A stretch of 64,000 bases of DNA from Bacteroidia bacterium. GTDB taxonomy: Bacteria > Bacteroidota > Bacteroidia > JADZBD01. A model generated the notes under the pieces. That model was given only the letters and a program-made list of their open reading frames with translations, did no database searches and was not told where the DNA came from. Numbering within the stretch: position 1 is the first letter of the stretch; every line of letters starts with the position of its first letter. The DNA lies in NCBI GenBank assembly GCA_020054095.1, contig JAGVMA010000007.1:33486-97485 (forward strand). The letters run 5' to 3'. The position numbers and the translations under genes are program-made. This document shows positions 1 to 7,859 of this stretch, piece after piece.

Positions 1-894
1 TAGCGTTACATAATGCAGCGGCAGCGTTTGCATGTGGTGCTCGGGCATATTGTGTTGCGTAAGCGCTTGTGTAATCTCGCGGCAGCGGTCGGTCCGGAAA
101 TTAAAACACACCACGGCATCGTTTGGTTTTATGGTGGCTATCGGTTGGTTGTTTTCATCTGTTATGCTAATTGGTTTTATAAATTCATCGGTGATATTAT
201 TAGCATAATTTTTTTCAATTGCTTTTACAGGATTGTTTTCTTTTTCGCCCTTGCCATGCACCAATAAATCGTAAGCAATTTTAATTCGCTCCCAGCGTTT
301 GTCTCTGTCCATTGCATAATAGCGACCAACTATACTTGCAATTTTTGGTGCCTCACCCCGGCCCTCTCCCAAGGAGAGGGTGTTAAAATTATTTTGTAAA
401 TCAATAATGTATTGCAATCCGCTTTTCGGGTCGGTATCGCGGCCATCAGTAAAAGCATGCACAAAAATATTTTTCACACCTTTTTTATTTGCCAGCGCAC
501 ACAGGTAATGTAAATGCGCCTGCGATGAGTGCACACCGCCTTCGCTCACTAATCCCATAAAGTGCAGCGCACAATTGTTTTTTATTGCGTGTTCAAATGC
601 ATTATTAAGCGCTGCGTTGTTATCAACTGTTTTTTCGCGAATGGCTTTATTTATTTTCGCCAAATCTTGATACACCACCCGGCCAGCGCCAATGTTTATA
701 TGGCCCACTTCTGAGTTTCCCATTTGTCCTTCGGGCAGGCCCACATGCTCGCCATACGTTTTTAAATAGCTGTGCGGGTAATTTTTTAGCAGCGATTTAT
801 AAAACGGAGTATTACTATTTGCAATAGCATCGGCCTTTGTGCCATCGCCCACGCCCCATCCATCAAGTATTATTAAAAAAACTTTTTTGTTCAT
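1..894 (-). CDS. gpmI: 2,3-bisphosphoglycerate-independent phosphoglycerate mutase, N-terminal part (gene runs off the window start)
   Basis: Cytosolic glycolytic enzyme interconverting 3- and 2-phosphoglycerate. The frame is open from the ATG at 894 to base 1, giving 298 of the usual ~510 residues, so the C-terminal phosphatase half is missing. Family landmarks are clear: the metal-binding ILDGWG at residues 9-14, catalytic serine S61 in QMGNSEVGH, GGVHS at 119-123, HAFTDGRDT at 146-154, GRYYAMDRD at 190-198 and FNFRTDR at 264-270. Residues ~172-182 (NTLSLGEGRGE) are not family sequence. They are encoded by a palindromic repeat lying in frame in the loop before GRYYAMDRD. A -7-like element lies at 912-919. 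Identification is firm; the insert is the odd feature. Confidence 0.95.
   Translation of the reverse strand, partial: MNKKVFLIILDGWGVGDGTKADAIANSNTPFYKSLLKNYPHSYLKTYGEHVGLPEGQMGNSEVGHINIGAGRVVYQDLAKINKAIREKTVDNNAALNNAFEHAIKNNCALHFMGLVSEGGVHSSQAHLHYLCALANKKGVKNIFVHAFTDGRDTDPKSGLQYIIDLQNNFNTLSLGEGRGEAPKIASIVGRYYAMDRDKRWERIKIAYDLLVHGKGEKENNPVKAIEKNYANNITDEFIKPISITDENNQPIATIKPNDAVVCFNFRTDRCREITQALTQHNMPEHHMQTLPLHYVTL
351..382. repeat. GC-rich palindromic dispersed-type repeat inside gpmI
   Basis: CCCTCTCC (362-369), a 3-base spacer and GGAGAGGG (373-380) form a perfect 8-bp stem, preceded by a C-rich stretch (CCTCACCCCGG). The composition is far more GC-rich than its surroundings. On the minus strand it reads in frame as LSLGEGRGE inside gpmI. 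From general knowledge, CCCTCACCCC...CTCTCC/GGAGAGGG elements occur as dispersed copies in many bacterial genomes; only this copy is visible here. Confidence 0.75.
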
Positions 895-911
895 TTTGTT
901 ATTTTGTTTTA

Positions 912-919
912 CAAATGTA
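912..919 (-). promoter_or_regulatory. Candidate -7 element of gpmI
   Basis: On the minus strand this reads TACATTTG, matching the Bacteroidetes -7 consensus TAnnTTTG, 17 bases upstream of the gpmI ATG. No good -33 TTTG is found at the expected distance. That -33 region already lies inside the adjacent repeat patch. Confidence 0.45.
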
Positions 920-920
920 T

Positions 921-1126
921 TTCACTTAGCGCAACTCAGCGAGAAACTTTTGTTATTTATTTCACGCAGACGCCCGCAGATTTTTTTCGCAGATTACCGC
1001 AAAGCTATCAGCGAGAAACTTTTGTTATTTATTTCACGCAGATGTTCGCAGATTTTTTTACGCAGATTACCGCAAAGCTATCAGCGAAACTCATTTTTCA
1101 CTTAGCGCAACTCAGCGAGAAACTTT
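921..1126. repeat. Tandem and direct repeat patch (CGCAGATT-type) upstream of gpmI
   Basis: Two ~72/73-base units start at 937 and 1009. Each contains CAGCGAGAAACTTTTGTTAT, then TTTCACGCAGA, a CGCAGATTTTTTT stretch and CGCAGATTACCGC. A third copy begins at 1082 and is cut short. The patch is bracketed by a 30-base direct repeat (921-950 and 1097-1126) beginning TTCACTTAGCGCAACTCAGC. The two short open frames here are repeat-encoded and not credible genes. The stretch 895-1144 holds nothing else recognisable apart from the gpmI -7 box. Confidence 0.8.
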
Positions 1127-1144
1127 CAAATTAAATAAAGAACA

Positions 1145-1528
1145 CTACAGCTTATTAACAATTCTTACAATCGAATCGTTTAACGAAACAGCATTAAAAT
1201 TAATCAACAAACCCAATCGCTTGTCGGCAAGCTTCAAATAAGTTAATAGTTGCTTGTGATGCACATCCAACAAAACTTCTACAGATTTAACTTCCACAAT
1301 AACTAAGTTATTTACTTAAATATCTAATCTAAAACCTGTTTCAAATTTTATTTCCCTATAATTCATCGGAATTCCAATTTGAGTTTTTACATCATATCCT
1401 TTTTCGCGTAGTTCAAAAGACAAAGCGGTTTCATATACCGATTCAAGCAACCCCGGACCAAGATTAGTGTGTACTTTAAAAGCAGCACCTCTTATGTCGT
1501 AAGAAATATTGTTAATTTCCGAAATCAT
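1145..1528 (-). pseudogene. GxxExxY family protein, interrupted by one in-frame stop
   Basis: Residues 1-70 start MISEINNISYDIRGAAFKVH and contain the diagnostic GPGLLESVYE (GxxExxY). After FRLDI comes an in-frame TAA (1316-1318). The same frame then continues VNNLVIVEVKSVE to a TAG at 1145-1147. Read through, it is a 127-codon frame, the normal length of this family (PDDEXK-like, function unproven). TAA sits where relatives usually have Leu, so a single TTA to TAA change would explain it. The ATG overlaps the stop of the histidine kinase (ATGA, 1525-1528). It is either a decayed gene or a base-call error. Confidence 0.8.
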
Positions 1529-2478
1529 TTATTAAATCGTATTTCAAAAATGCAGCCTTTGGGTTTATTGTTTTTTATTGCAATGGATGCGCCATGCCGT
1601 AGTACCAAATAGTTTACAATGTAAAGCCCCAACCCGGTGCCTTTTGCGCTGCGTGTTTCTTCGTTACCAATGCGATAAAATTTTTCAAATACTTTTTCTT
1701 TTTCTGCATCCGGGATTCCTGCACCATTATCGGCAACCGATAATATTACTGCCGAGTTTTCCTTTTTAAGCGCAACCGTAATTTCATTTTCACTGCCTGC
1801 GTACTTATGTGCATTGTCAATCAAGTTATTTAAAATGGATGGAAACGAAAGCGAATCTACTTTACAGAAAACAGTTTCGGTTGCAATAAATTTTACGTTA
1901 GTATATGGCTTGCACAATTTTGTAACAAGGTCGGTTAAGTCGGTATCGCGTAAATCAAAAACATGTTTGCCCTCATCAATTTTTGCAGCCGTTAAAATAT
2001 TTTCCACTAATTGATTCAGTCGGTCGGTATCAGTAAGCACACGATTTAAAATTTCTGTTTGCTTTTCTTTATCCAGTTCGCGTTTTAATAAAGTTTCGGT
2101 AGCTATTTTAATACCTGCAATTGGCGATTTTAGTTCGTGTGTAACCGAAAGCAAAAAGTTTTTTTGCCTTGCACCAAGTTCAGCTTCCTTTTTTTGTGTC
2201 TTTACCACGTGCATTATACCAAGCAACAATAGCGATATAAAAACCACTCCTTCGCCTACAATCATCATCCAGCGCAAGTGCAATTTGTGCTCAAGCTCGT
2301 TACCTTTTTCAATCACCATTGCCGGATTTTCGTGTTGCAATAAATTTATTGAACTCTTTAAATCATAAATATCGTTGTTTAAATTAATAAGCAACCAGCC
2401 CCACCATAAAAATTGCAGCAGCACATAAGTTACCAGCAGGTAAAAGAAAAATGGCGATTGTGGTTTTTTACTTATCAT
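1525..2478 (-). CDS. Sensor histidine kinase (orphan)
   Basis: Membrane-bound HisKA/HATPase_c kinase of about 317 residues. The chosen start (MISKKPQSPF) directly precedes the first membrane segment; an upstream ATG at 2523 would add 15 residues. Segments: TM1 ~8-31, a short ~40-residue extracytoplasmic loop rich in charged residues, TM2 ~71-92, H-box SVTHELKSP with phosphoacceptor H114, N-box NLIDNAHKYA, G1 DNGAGIP and G2 GTGLGLYIV. No response regulator lies beside it, so its partner is elsewhere. The stop overlaps the start of the interrupted GxxExxY gene by four bases. It is divergent from the metallophosphoesterase. Confidence 0.9.
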   Translation of the reverse strand: MISKKPQSPFFFYLLVTYVLLQFLWWGWLLINLNNDIYDLKSSINLLQHENPAMVIEKGNELEHKLHLRWMMIVGEGVVFISLLLLGIMHVVKTQKKEAELGARQKNFLLSVTHELKSPIAGIKIATETLLKRELDKEKQTEILNRVLTDTDRLNQLVENILTAAKIDEGKHVFDLRDTDLTDLVTKLCKPYTNVKFIATETVFCKVDSLSFPSILNNLIDNAHKYAGSENEITVALKKENSAVILSVADNGAGIPDAEKEKVFEKFYRIGNEETRSAKGTGLGLYIVNYLVLRHGASIAIKNNKPKGCIFEIRFNK

Positions 2479-2561
2479 TTTAAATCCAGTGCAAATTTCT
2501 AAAAGAAACGATACGCTTGGCATTAAAATATTTGTGTCATTTGCACGTCAGTAATTAATGT

Positions 2562-3815
2562 ATGCGCGTATTTTTTAATGCTTTTTTATTTTTAGCTCTG
2601 TTATTTGTAATTGATTGGTATGTTTTTTATGGCATACGTGCCGCCAGCTCATCAGCGTCTGCCCGCACCCGAAACATTATTAATTACGGCTATTGGGCAG
2701 CAAATGTTTTTTTCTATTGCTTGGTAATTTTTACGGTATTTAATTTTAGCCGAGTGCAAGGCCCGCAGGGCGCACTTTTTAAAACCATGGCAGGCAGTTT
2801 TATTTTACTTTATGTTCCTAAGTTGGTTGTCGTTTTCTTTTTATTAGCCGAAGATGTTTTTAGGATACTTCGTTTTTTCTTTAACGGAGCATCCAATATG
2901 GTAACTGATACTACTAATACACTGTGGACAAGCCGCAGACAATTTATTTCGCAAACCGCCACAGCACTTGCCACCATTCCGTTTGCCGGAATTGTTTATG
3001 GCATTATAAAAGGGAAATATAATTTTAAAGTAAAAAAAGTAGAACTGGCATTTAAAGATTTGCCTGCCGAATTTAATGGCTTAACGATCACTCAAATTTC
3101 GGATATACATTCCGGCAGTTGGGACGATAAAGCCGAAGTGGAACGAGCCGTTAAAATAATTAACGAACAAAAATCTGATTTAATATTTTTCACCGGAGAT
3201 TTAGTAAACAACCGTGCCGATGAAATGCTGCCTTGGATTGATACACTTTGCAAACTAAAAGCGCCAATGGGTAAGTTTTCCATTTTTGGTAATCACGATT
3301 ATGGCGATTACACACAATGGAATTCTGCCAAAGAAAAATTTGACAATCTGCAAAAGCTAAAAAGTATCCATTCTGAAATTGGTTTTAAGTTGTTACTGAA
3401 CGAAAATTTAAAAATCGAAAAAAATAATTCGTTTATAGATTTAATAGGGATTGAAAATTGGGGTGCAGGCGGTTTTTCAAAATATGGCGATTTTGAAAAA
3501 TCCATTGCTGCTGTTACCGAAAATAGTTTCCGCATTTTGCTTTCACACGATCCATCGCACTGGGAACAGCAAGTGATGAATCATCAAAAACACGTTCACC
3601 TCACATTATCTGGCCACACGCACGGCATGCAGTTTGGTGTAGAATTAGGCAGTTTTAAATTTAGCCCCGTTCAATTGCGCTATCCGCGCTGGGCTGGCCT
3701 ATATTACGAAAACGAAAAATACCTTTATGTGAATAGAGGTTTGGGTTTTTTGGCATTCCCGGGTAGGGTGGGAATTTGGCCCGAGATTACGGTTTTTAAA
3801 CTTTTAAAGGCCTAA
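2562..3815 (+). CDS. Membrane-anchored calcineurin-like metallophosphoesterase
   Basis: 417 residues. The first ~110 residues hold about three to four hydrophobic segments, then a SRRQFISQTATALA stretch (123-136) with another hydrophobic segment, then the phosphoesterase domain from ~155. Metal ligands are visible: SDIHSG (D181, H183), FTGDLVNNR, FGNHDYGDY, LLSHDPSHW and LSGHTHGMQ. The fold is the YkuE-like branch of PF00149; the substrate is unknown. The SRRxFI stretch resembles a twin-arginine motif but is internal. The catalytic domain probably faces the periplasm, an inference from topology. Divergent from the histidine kinase, with an 83-base gap to its chosen start. Confidence 0.88.
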   Translation: MRVFFNAFLFLALLFVIDWYVFYGIRAASSSASARTRNIINYGYWAANVFFYCLVIFTVFNFSRVQGPQGALFKTMAGSFILLYVPKLVVVFFLLAEDVFRILRFFFNGASNMVTDTTNTLWTSRRQFISQTATALATIPFAGIVYGIIKGKYNFKVKKVELAFKDLPAEFNGLTITQISDIHSGSWDDKAEVERAVKIINEQKSDLIFFTGDLVNNRADEMLPWIDTLCKLKAPMGKFSIFGNHDYGDYTQWNSAKEKFDNLQKLKSIHSEIGFKLLLNENLKIEKNNSFIDLIGIENWGAGGFSKYGDFEKSIAAVTENSFRILLSHDPSHWEQQVMNHQKHVHLTLSGHTHGMQFGVELGSFKFSPVQLRYPRWAGLYYENEKYLYVNRGLGFLAFPGRVGIWPEITVFKLLKA

Positions 3816-3879
3816 TTTCCTATTGCAGCAAACTTTTATTGAAAAATTATTTATCTGATATTCAATAAATTACACATTA

Positions 3880-3910
3880 TTTTAGTACTATGTGTTGCAA
3901 GGTACTAAAA
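3880..3910. promoter_or_regulatory. Perfect inverted repeat, candidate PadR operator
   Basis: TTTTAGTAC (3880-3888) and GTACTAAAA (3902-3910) are perfect reverse complements separated by 13 bases. They straddle the candidate -33 TTG (3895-3897) of the TonB-C/PadR/PspC operon. PadR regulators commonly repress their own operon through inverted repeats at the promoter; that this one is bound by the PadR gene product at 4300 is inference. Confidence 0.5.
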
Positions 3911-3926
3911 AATACATATATCTTTG
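3895..3926 (+). promoter_or_regulatory. Bacteroidetes-type promoter of the PadR/PspC operon
   Basis: TATCTTTG (3919-3926) matches TAnnTTTG exactly. TTG at 3895-3897 lies 21 bases upstream as a -33-like element. The predicted start of transcription (~3933) supports the ATG at 3958 rather than an in-frame upstream start that would lie before the promoter. Confidence 0.6.
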
Positions 3927-3957
3927 CATTGTCAAATCAAATCAAAAAAACAAACAA

Positions 3958-4296
3958 ATGACAACAACAATCAAAACCGTTCTTTTAAGCTTAAGTCTGA
4001 TGATGGGCACCGTAAGTTTTGCTAATGCAAACATTAGCGAGAACAAAGAAATCAAAAACGTCATCATCCAGAATGTGAGCTACCCAAAATTTTTAAAAGA
4101 CAAAAAACAAACAGCAGCAGTAAAAATATCGTTCATGATAGATGAAAACGGAACAATAAAAATTTTGGAAATGAATTCAGCCGACCAAAATTTAAAAGCA
4201 CACGTGAACACCGAATTGAAAAAAATAAAACTTGAACAAGGAAAATACCTTGCAGGAGACATCTACAACATCAATTTAATTTTTAAACTCGTATAA
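3958..4296 (+). CDS. Small secreted TonB-C-like protein
   Basis: 112 residues with a signal peptide (~1-24, cleavage near FANA) and a mature part VSYPKFLKDKKQTAAVKISF...DENGTIKILEMNS. This resembles the C-terminal domain of TonB-type energy transducers and periplasmic TonB-C orphans in Bacteroidetes. It has no proline-rich spacer or membrane anchor, so it is unlikely to be a working TonB. First gene of a three-gene operon (3 bases before the PadR gene). The start is chosen because the promoter lies upstream of it. Function is not known. Confidence 0.7.
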   Translation: MTTTIKTVLLSLSLMMGTVSFANANISENKEIKNVIIQNVSYPKFLKDKKQTAAVKISFMIDENGTIKILEMNSADQNLKAHVNTELKKIKLEQGKYLAGDIYNINLIFKLV

Positions 4297-4299
4297 CAC

Positions 4300-4653
4300 A
4301 TGAACATAGAAAACACAAAAGCGCAAATGCGAAAAGGTGTTCTGGAGTTCTGCATTTTATCCATCCTTTCACAAGGTGAAGCATATCCCACCGATATCAT
4401 TGAGCGAATGAAAGAAGCAAAACTGATGGTGGTGGAAGGAACACTTTATCCGTTACTAACGAGGCTCAAAAATTTGGGTCTATTAGGTTACCGCTGGGAA
4501 GAATCTACATCGGGGCCGCCACGCAAATACTATAAGTTAACCGAAGTGGGCGAGCAGTTTTTAAAAGAACTGGAAACCACCTGGGACGAATTAGTAAGCT
4601 CTGTGAACAAAACAACAAAACGCAATAACACACAAACTTCAAATCCTGCTTAA
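4300..4653 (+). CDS. PadR family transcriptional regulator
   Basis: 117 residues. A winged-helix PadR N-terminal domain (PF03551) fills most of the protein: QMRKGVLEFCILSILSQGEA, the recognition region EGTLYPLLTRLKNLGLL, and wing GPPRKYYKLTEVG. The short C-terminal tail is typical of the small PadR-s2 group that dimerises with little effector domain. The next gene starts 2 bases downstream, and the PadR-PspC pairing is a recurrent Bacteroidetes arrangement. It probably autoregulates through the inverted repeat at 3880-3910 (inference). Confidence 0.92.
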   Translation: MNIENTKAQMRKGVLEFCILSILSQGEAYPTDIIERMKEAKLMVVEGTLYPLLTRLKNLGLLGYRWEESTSGPPRKYYKLTEVGEQFLKELETTWDELVSSVNKTTKRNNTQTSNPA

Positions 4654-4655
4654 CA

Positions 4656-6356
4656 ATGAACAAAACTGTAACAATAAATATAAGCGGCATTATTTTTCAT
4701 ATTGAAGAAGATGCTTACGAAAAGCTGAGCAAATACCTTAGCACCATTAGAGGTTATTTTAAAGATACCGATGGCCGCGATGAAATAATGGCCGATATAG
4801 AAGCTCGCATTGCCGAACTTTTAAAAGATAAAACAAGTGCCATAAAACAAGTGGTGCTGATGGCCGATGTAGATAGCGTAATGGGAATAATGGGCAAACC
4901 CGAAGATTTTGCCGGTGAACAAACGGAAGAAAAAAATAATACCGATGCCGATGACGCAAAAAAAGAAAGCAACAATAACGGTAAAAGAAAACGAGTTTTT
5001 AGAGATGATGAAGACTCAATTATAGGTGGCGTATGCTCAGGCATAGCCCACTATTTTGATACCGATCCGCTATGGATACGCTTGGCTTGGGTGGCTCTGT
5101 TCCTGCTTTTTGGTGCCGGTGTTTTGGTTTACATTATTCTTTGGGTAGTTATTCCGGGAGCTAAAACCACTGCCGAAAAATTAGAAATGCGTGGCGAAAA
5201 AGTAAACATCAATAACATAAAACGCAATTTTGAAGAAGGCGCACAAAACGTGAAAAAAAAAATGGAGCAGATGGGCGATGATGCAAAACAATATGCCCAA
5301 TCATTTAAAGCCGGTGAAAAGCATAGCGGCATTGATAAAATGGCCGACTTTATTACATCTGTATTTGGCAGCGCATTTAAAATAGTTGGAAAAATATTTG
5401 CCTTTTTCCTCATTGTAATCTGCGTGATATTAATGATTGGTTTAACAGGAACTGTATTTGGTTTTTCTACCGTTAATAATATTCCGGCAAGCCATTTCTC
5501 CGATTATATTTTTACATCCAGCAACCATGCCGATTTAGCAATTATAGGCCTGTTCCTTTTCGCAGGTATTCCTTTGCTGATGCTGATATATGCAGCCGTG
5601 AAAGCACTACTTGGCATAAAAAGTAAAAACCGGATTGTAAATTTAACATCCACCTCGCTGTGGGCTGTGGGCTTGGCATTGCTTATTTATGTGGGCTATA
5701 TTGTTAGTGATGAATTTAGAGAACGGGCAAAATCAAAACAAACCGTTTATCTATCGCAACCTGCAAGCAATACCATCTACATAAAGGTAAAACGCGATTA
5801 CGATTATGCCGATTTTGATATTGAAAAACGGCACCGCAACTATCGCAACTGGACTAAAGAAGGTTACGATGTGCTCGATAGCAACGGCACAACTGTATTA
5901 GTTGGCTACCCTGAGTTTAACATCCGCGAAAGTGCTAACGATAGTTTTTATGTGGTGATAAATAAATATGCGCGTGGTGCCGATAGAAAATTAGCGCTTG
6001 ATAATGCCAAGCAAATTAGCTACACCGTATCGCAAACCGACTCGCTGATAGAACTGCAACCGTTTTTTGAAATTAAAGAAAACCAAAAAATAAGGGCGCA
6101 ACACGTAGATGTAATACTTCATGTTCCAAAAGGAAAAATGATTTACATGAACAAAAGTGTGCGACCTATAATCTATGATATAGAAAATGTGCACGATGTG
6201 TATGATGGCGATATGCTTAACCGCAGATGGATAATGACCGAAAGCGGGCTTAATTGCATTGATTGTGATGACCTCGATCTGCGCGATGAAGTAAAGCCGG
6301 GCCAGTTGCCACCGCCACCTGCTCCGCCATTACCACCGGTGCAAGTAAGTAAATAA
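4656..6356 (+). CDS. PspC domain membrane protein
   Basis: 566 residues. Residues 1-80 are the conserved cytoplasmic head seen in Bacteroidetes PspC proteins (SGIIFHIEEDAYEKLSKYL). The PspC domain follows at ~115-170 with GGVCSGIAHYF (124-134) and its membrane segment. Further hydrophobic segments lie near 245-270, 293-317 and 333-353. After them comes a ~200-residue extracytoplasmic C-terminal region ending in a proline-rich tail (PPPPAPPLPP). PspC proteins sense or respond to envelope stress in proteobacteria; here the role is inferred only. Partner gene is the PadR regulator. Confidence 0.9.
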   Translation: MNKTVTINISGIIFHIEEDAYEKLSKYLSTIRGYFKDTDGRDEIMADIEARIAELLKDKTSAIKQVVLMADVDSVMGIMGKPEDFAGEQTEEKNNTDADDAKKESNNNGKRKRVFRDDEDSIIGGVCSGIAHYFDTDPLWIRLAWVALFLLFGAGVLVYIILWVVIPGAKTTAEKLEMRGEKVNINNIKRNFEEGAQNVKKKMEQMGDDAKQYAQSFKAGEKHSGIDKMADFITSVFGSAFKIVGKIFAFFLIVICVILMIGLTGTVFGFSTVNNIPASHFSDYIFTSSNHADLAIIGLFLFAGIPLLMLIYAAVKALLGIKSKNRIVNLTSTSLWAVGLALLIYVGYIVSDEFRERAKSKQTVYLSQPASNTIYIKVKRDYDYADFDIEKRHRNYRNWTKEGYDVLDSNGTTVLVGYPEFNIRESANDSFYVVINKYARGADRKLALDNAKQISYTVSQTDSLIELQPFFEIKENQKIRAQHVDVILHVPKGKMIYMNKSVRPIIYDIENVHDVYDGDMLNRRWIMTESGLNCIDCDDLDLRDEVKPGQLPPPPAPPLPPVQVSK

Positions 6357-6474
6357 CATTTTTTAACATTTCAACTGTAACCTTTGGCACAATCTGTGCG
6401 TCTAAATATTAAAATTCGTTCTTTATGGGGAAATAATTGTTTCGTGCAAAAATAATCGTTCTTTATGCAATTAT

Positions 6475-6516
6475 CGGGAGTGCGGCTCGTAGCAGGCCGG
6501 CTCCCGCCCCTTTTTT
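6475..6516 (+). terminator. Rho-independent-like terminator after the PspC gene
   Basis: CGGGAG (6475-6480) pairs with CTCCCG (6501-6506), with further GGCC-type pairing inside. CCCC and a run of six T (6511-6516) follow. It lies 119 bases after the PspC stop and before the T9SS-cargo pseudogene. It falls inside the open-frame extension upstream of 6557, arguing that the extension is not coding. The GC-rich hairpin could also be a REP-like repeat. Confidence 0.6.
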
Positions 6517-6556
6517 AAATAGGCAACAGTTTCATAAATTGCACGTCATTTATAGT

Positions 6557-7849
6557 ATGAAACATATTTACAAAGCCATAAGTTTATTTTTACTTTTTCC
6601 ATTTGGTTTATTGCAAGCGCAAAACTGGACAACAATTGCCCTAACGTGCGGCACAATCTTTAATATGAAAAAAGATCCTCAAAACAATTTCATGTATGTT
6701 ATGGGCGAGCTTTGCGGGATGAATCAAAATGGGCTTATAAACGGAATAGCTAAGTACGATGGCGTAAACTTTATTGCTATGGATAATGGAATTACTGACT
6801 ACGATGTTATTGTTAGTGTAACAGATTTAGAGTTTTATAACAATACAATATATATATGTGGTGAGTTTGATTCTGCCGGATATTCTCCGGTAAATAGTAT
6901 TAGCCGCTATGTAAATAACCAGTGGACTACAGTAGCCGGAGGCGCAAATGATTTTGTAAGCGATATGTGTGTTTATAATGGCGATTTATATGCAGCGGGC
7001 AGGTTTACTCAAATTGGAACAGTTACTACTACAGGCCTTGCCAAATGAAACGGTACTTCTTGGTCGGTAGTTACAAATTGGACCGGGCAAAAAGCATATA
7101 AACTCGAAACATACAACAACTCACTTTTTGTATGCACTTATGGCGATTCGATACTCGAGTATAACGGCTCAAATTTGTTGTATCACGAAACATTGTACAA
7201 AAATGCCGGCTTTCCTTTCGCAACACGTATGAAGTCTATAAATAACAAACTATACATTACCGGTTATTTTGATGGCACTTTAAATACAGTATCGGAAAAC
7301 ATAATTTATTACGATGGCACATGGAATAGTATGAATATTACTAATTACGGTAATGCTTGGTTTTCACCATGTGTTTATGATATTAGAGGAAACGCAAATG
7401 ACCTGTTTATGGTTGGCATGTTCGATTCTATTAATAATCTATTCGCATCTGGTTTTGCATATTACAGTAATTCAAACTGGGCAACATTCTCTTCAACTAT
7501 AAATAATGCAGAAGCCGTTTCCATAGAATTTTACAAAGGCGATATTTACGTTTCAGGAAGAATCGAGTTTCGCAGATACGACAGCACCCTGTTCGTTCAA
7601 TCAATCACAAACAAAAATATGTTGATTGATATTTATCCTAATCCAAGCAATGGTAACTTCACAATAAAAAAACAAACCGATGGGCAAGCACAAATTACGG
7701 TGCACGATTTAGTCGGGAATTTAATTTTTAGCTCAACCATTAATAATAAAACATCGGTTATAGATTTAACTTCTCTTGCTCGGAGTTTGTATTCCATCAC
7801 TATCACCGAAGGTGAAAATACACATACGCAAAAAATAGTAGTGAATTAA
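6557..7849 (+). pseudogene. T9SS type A sorting-domain protein interrupted by TGA
   Basis: ATG at 6557 begins a signal peptide (MKHIYKAISLFLLFPFGLLQAQ). Repeated motifs such as YDGVNF, SRYVNNQWTTVAGG and GLAK look like a beta-propeller/kelch-like secreted protein. An in-frame TGA at 7046-7048 falls exactly where the repeat expects Trp (GLAK-W-NGTSWS). The same frame then continues without stops to 7849. The last ~75 residues (IDIYPNPSNGNFTIKKQ ... KIVVN) are a T9SS type A sorting domain. A TGG to TGA change is the simplest explanation. Intact length would be 430 residues. Substrate and function unknown. Confidence 0.85.
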
Positions 7850-7859
7850 TTTCTTGGTT

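Noticed and set aside
921..1126. Possible CRISPR array upstream of gpmI
   Set aside because: Only two and a bit 72-base near-identical units with no short repeat/unique spacer structure and no cas genes.
839..1134. Short plus-strand coding frames in the repeat region
   Set aside because: Their sequence is simply the translated tandem repeat and the 5' end of gpmI read in the antisense direction.
3892..3957. Longer N-terminus for the TonB-C-like protein
   Set aside because: The 22-residue extension contains the promoter -7 box and would place it before the predicted transcription start; the ATG at 3958 begins a clean signal peptide.
6437..6556. Upstream extension of the T9SS cargo frame
   Set aside because: It would translate the terminator hairpin at 6475-6516; the ATG at 6557 begins a proper signal peptide.
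7046..7048. TGA as Trp or selenocysteine codon
   Set aside because: TGA serves as the normal stop of other genes (e.g. 1525-1527, 10955-10957), no alternative code is evident and no SECIS-like context was seen.
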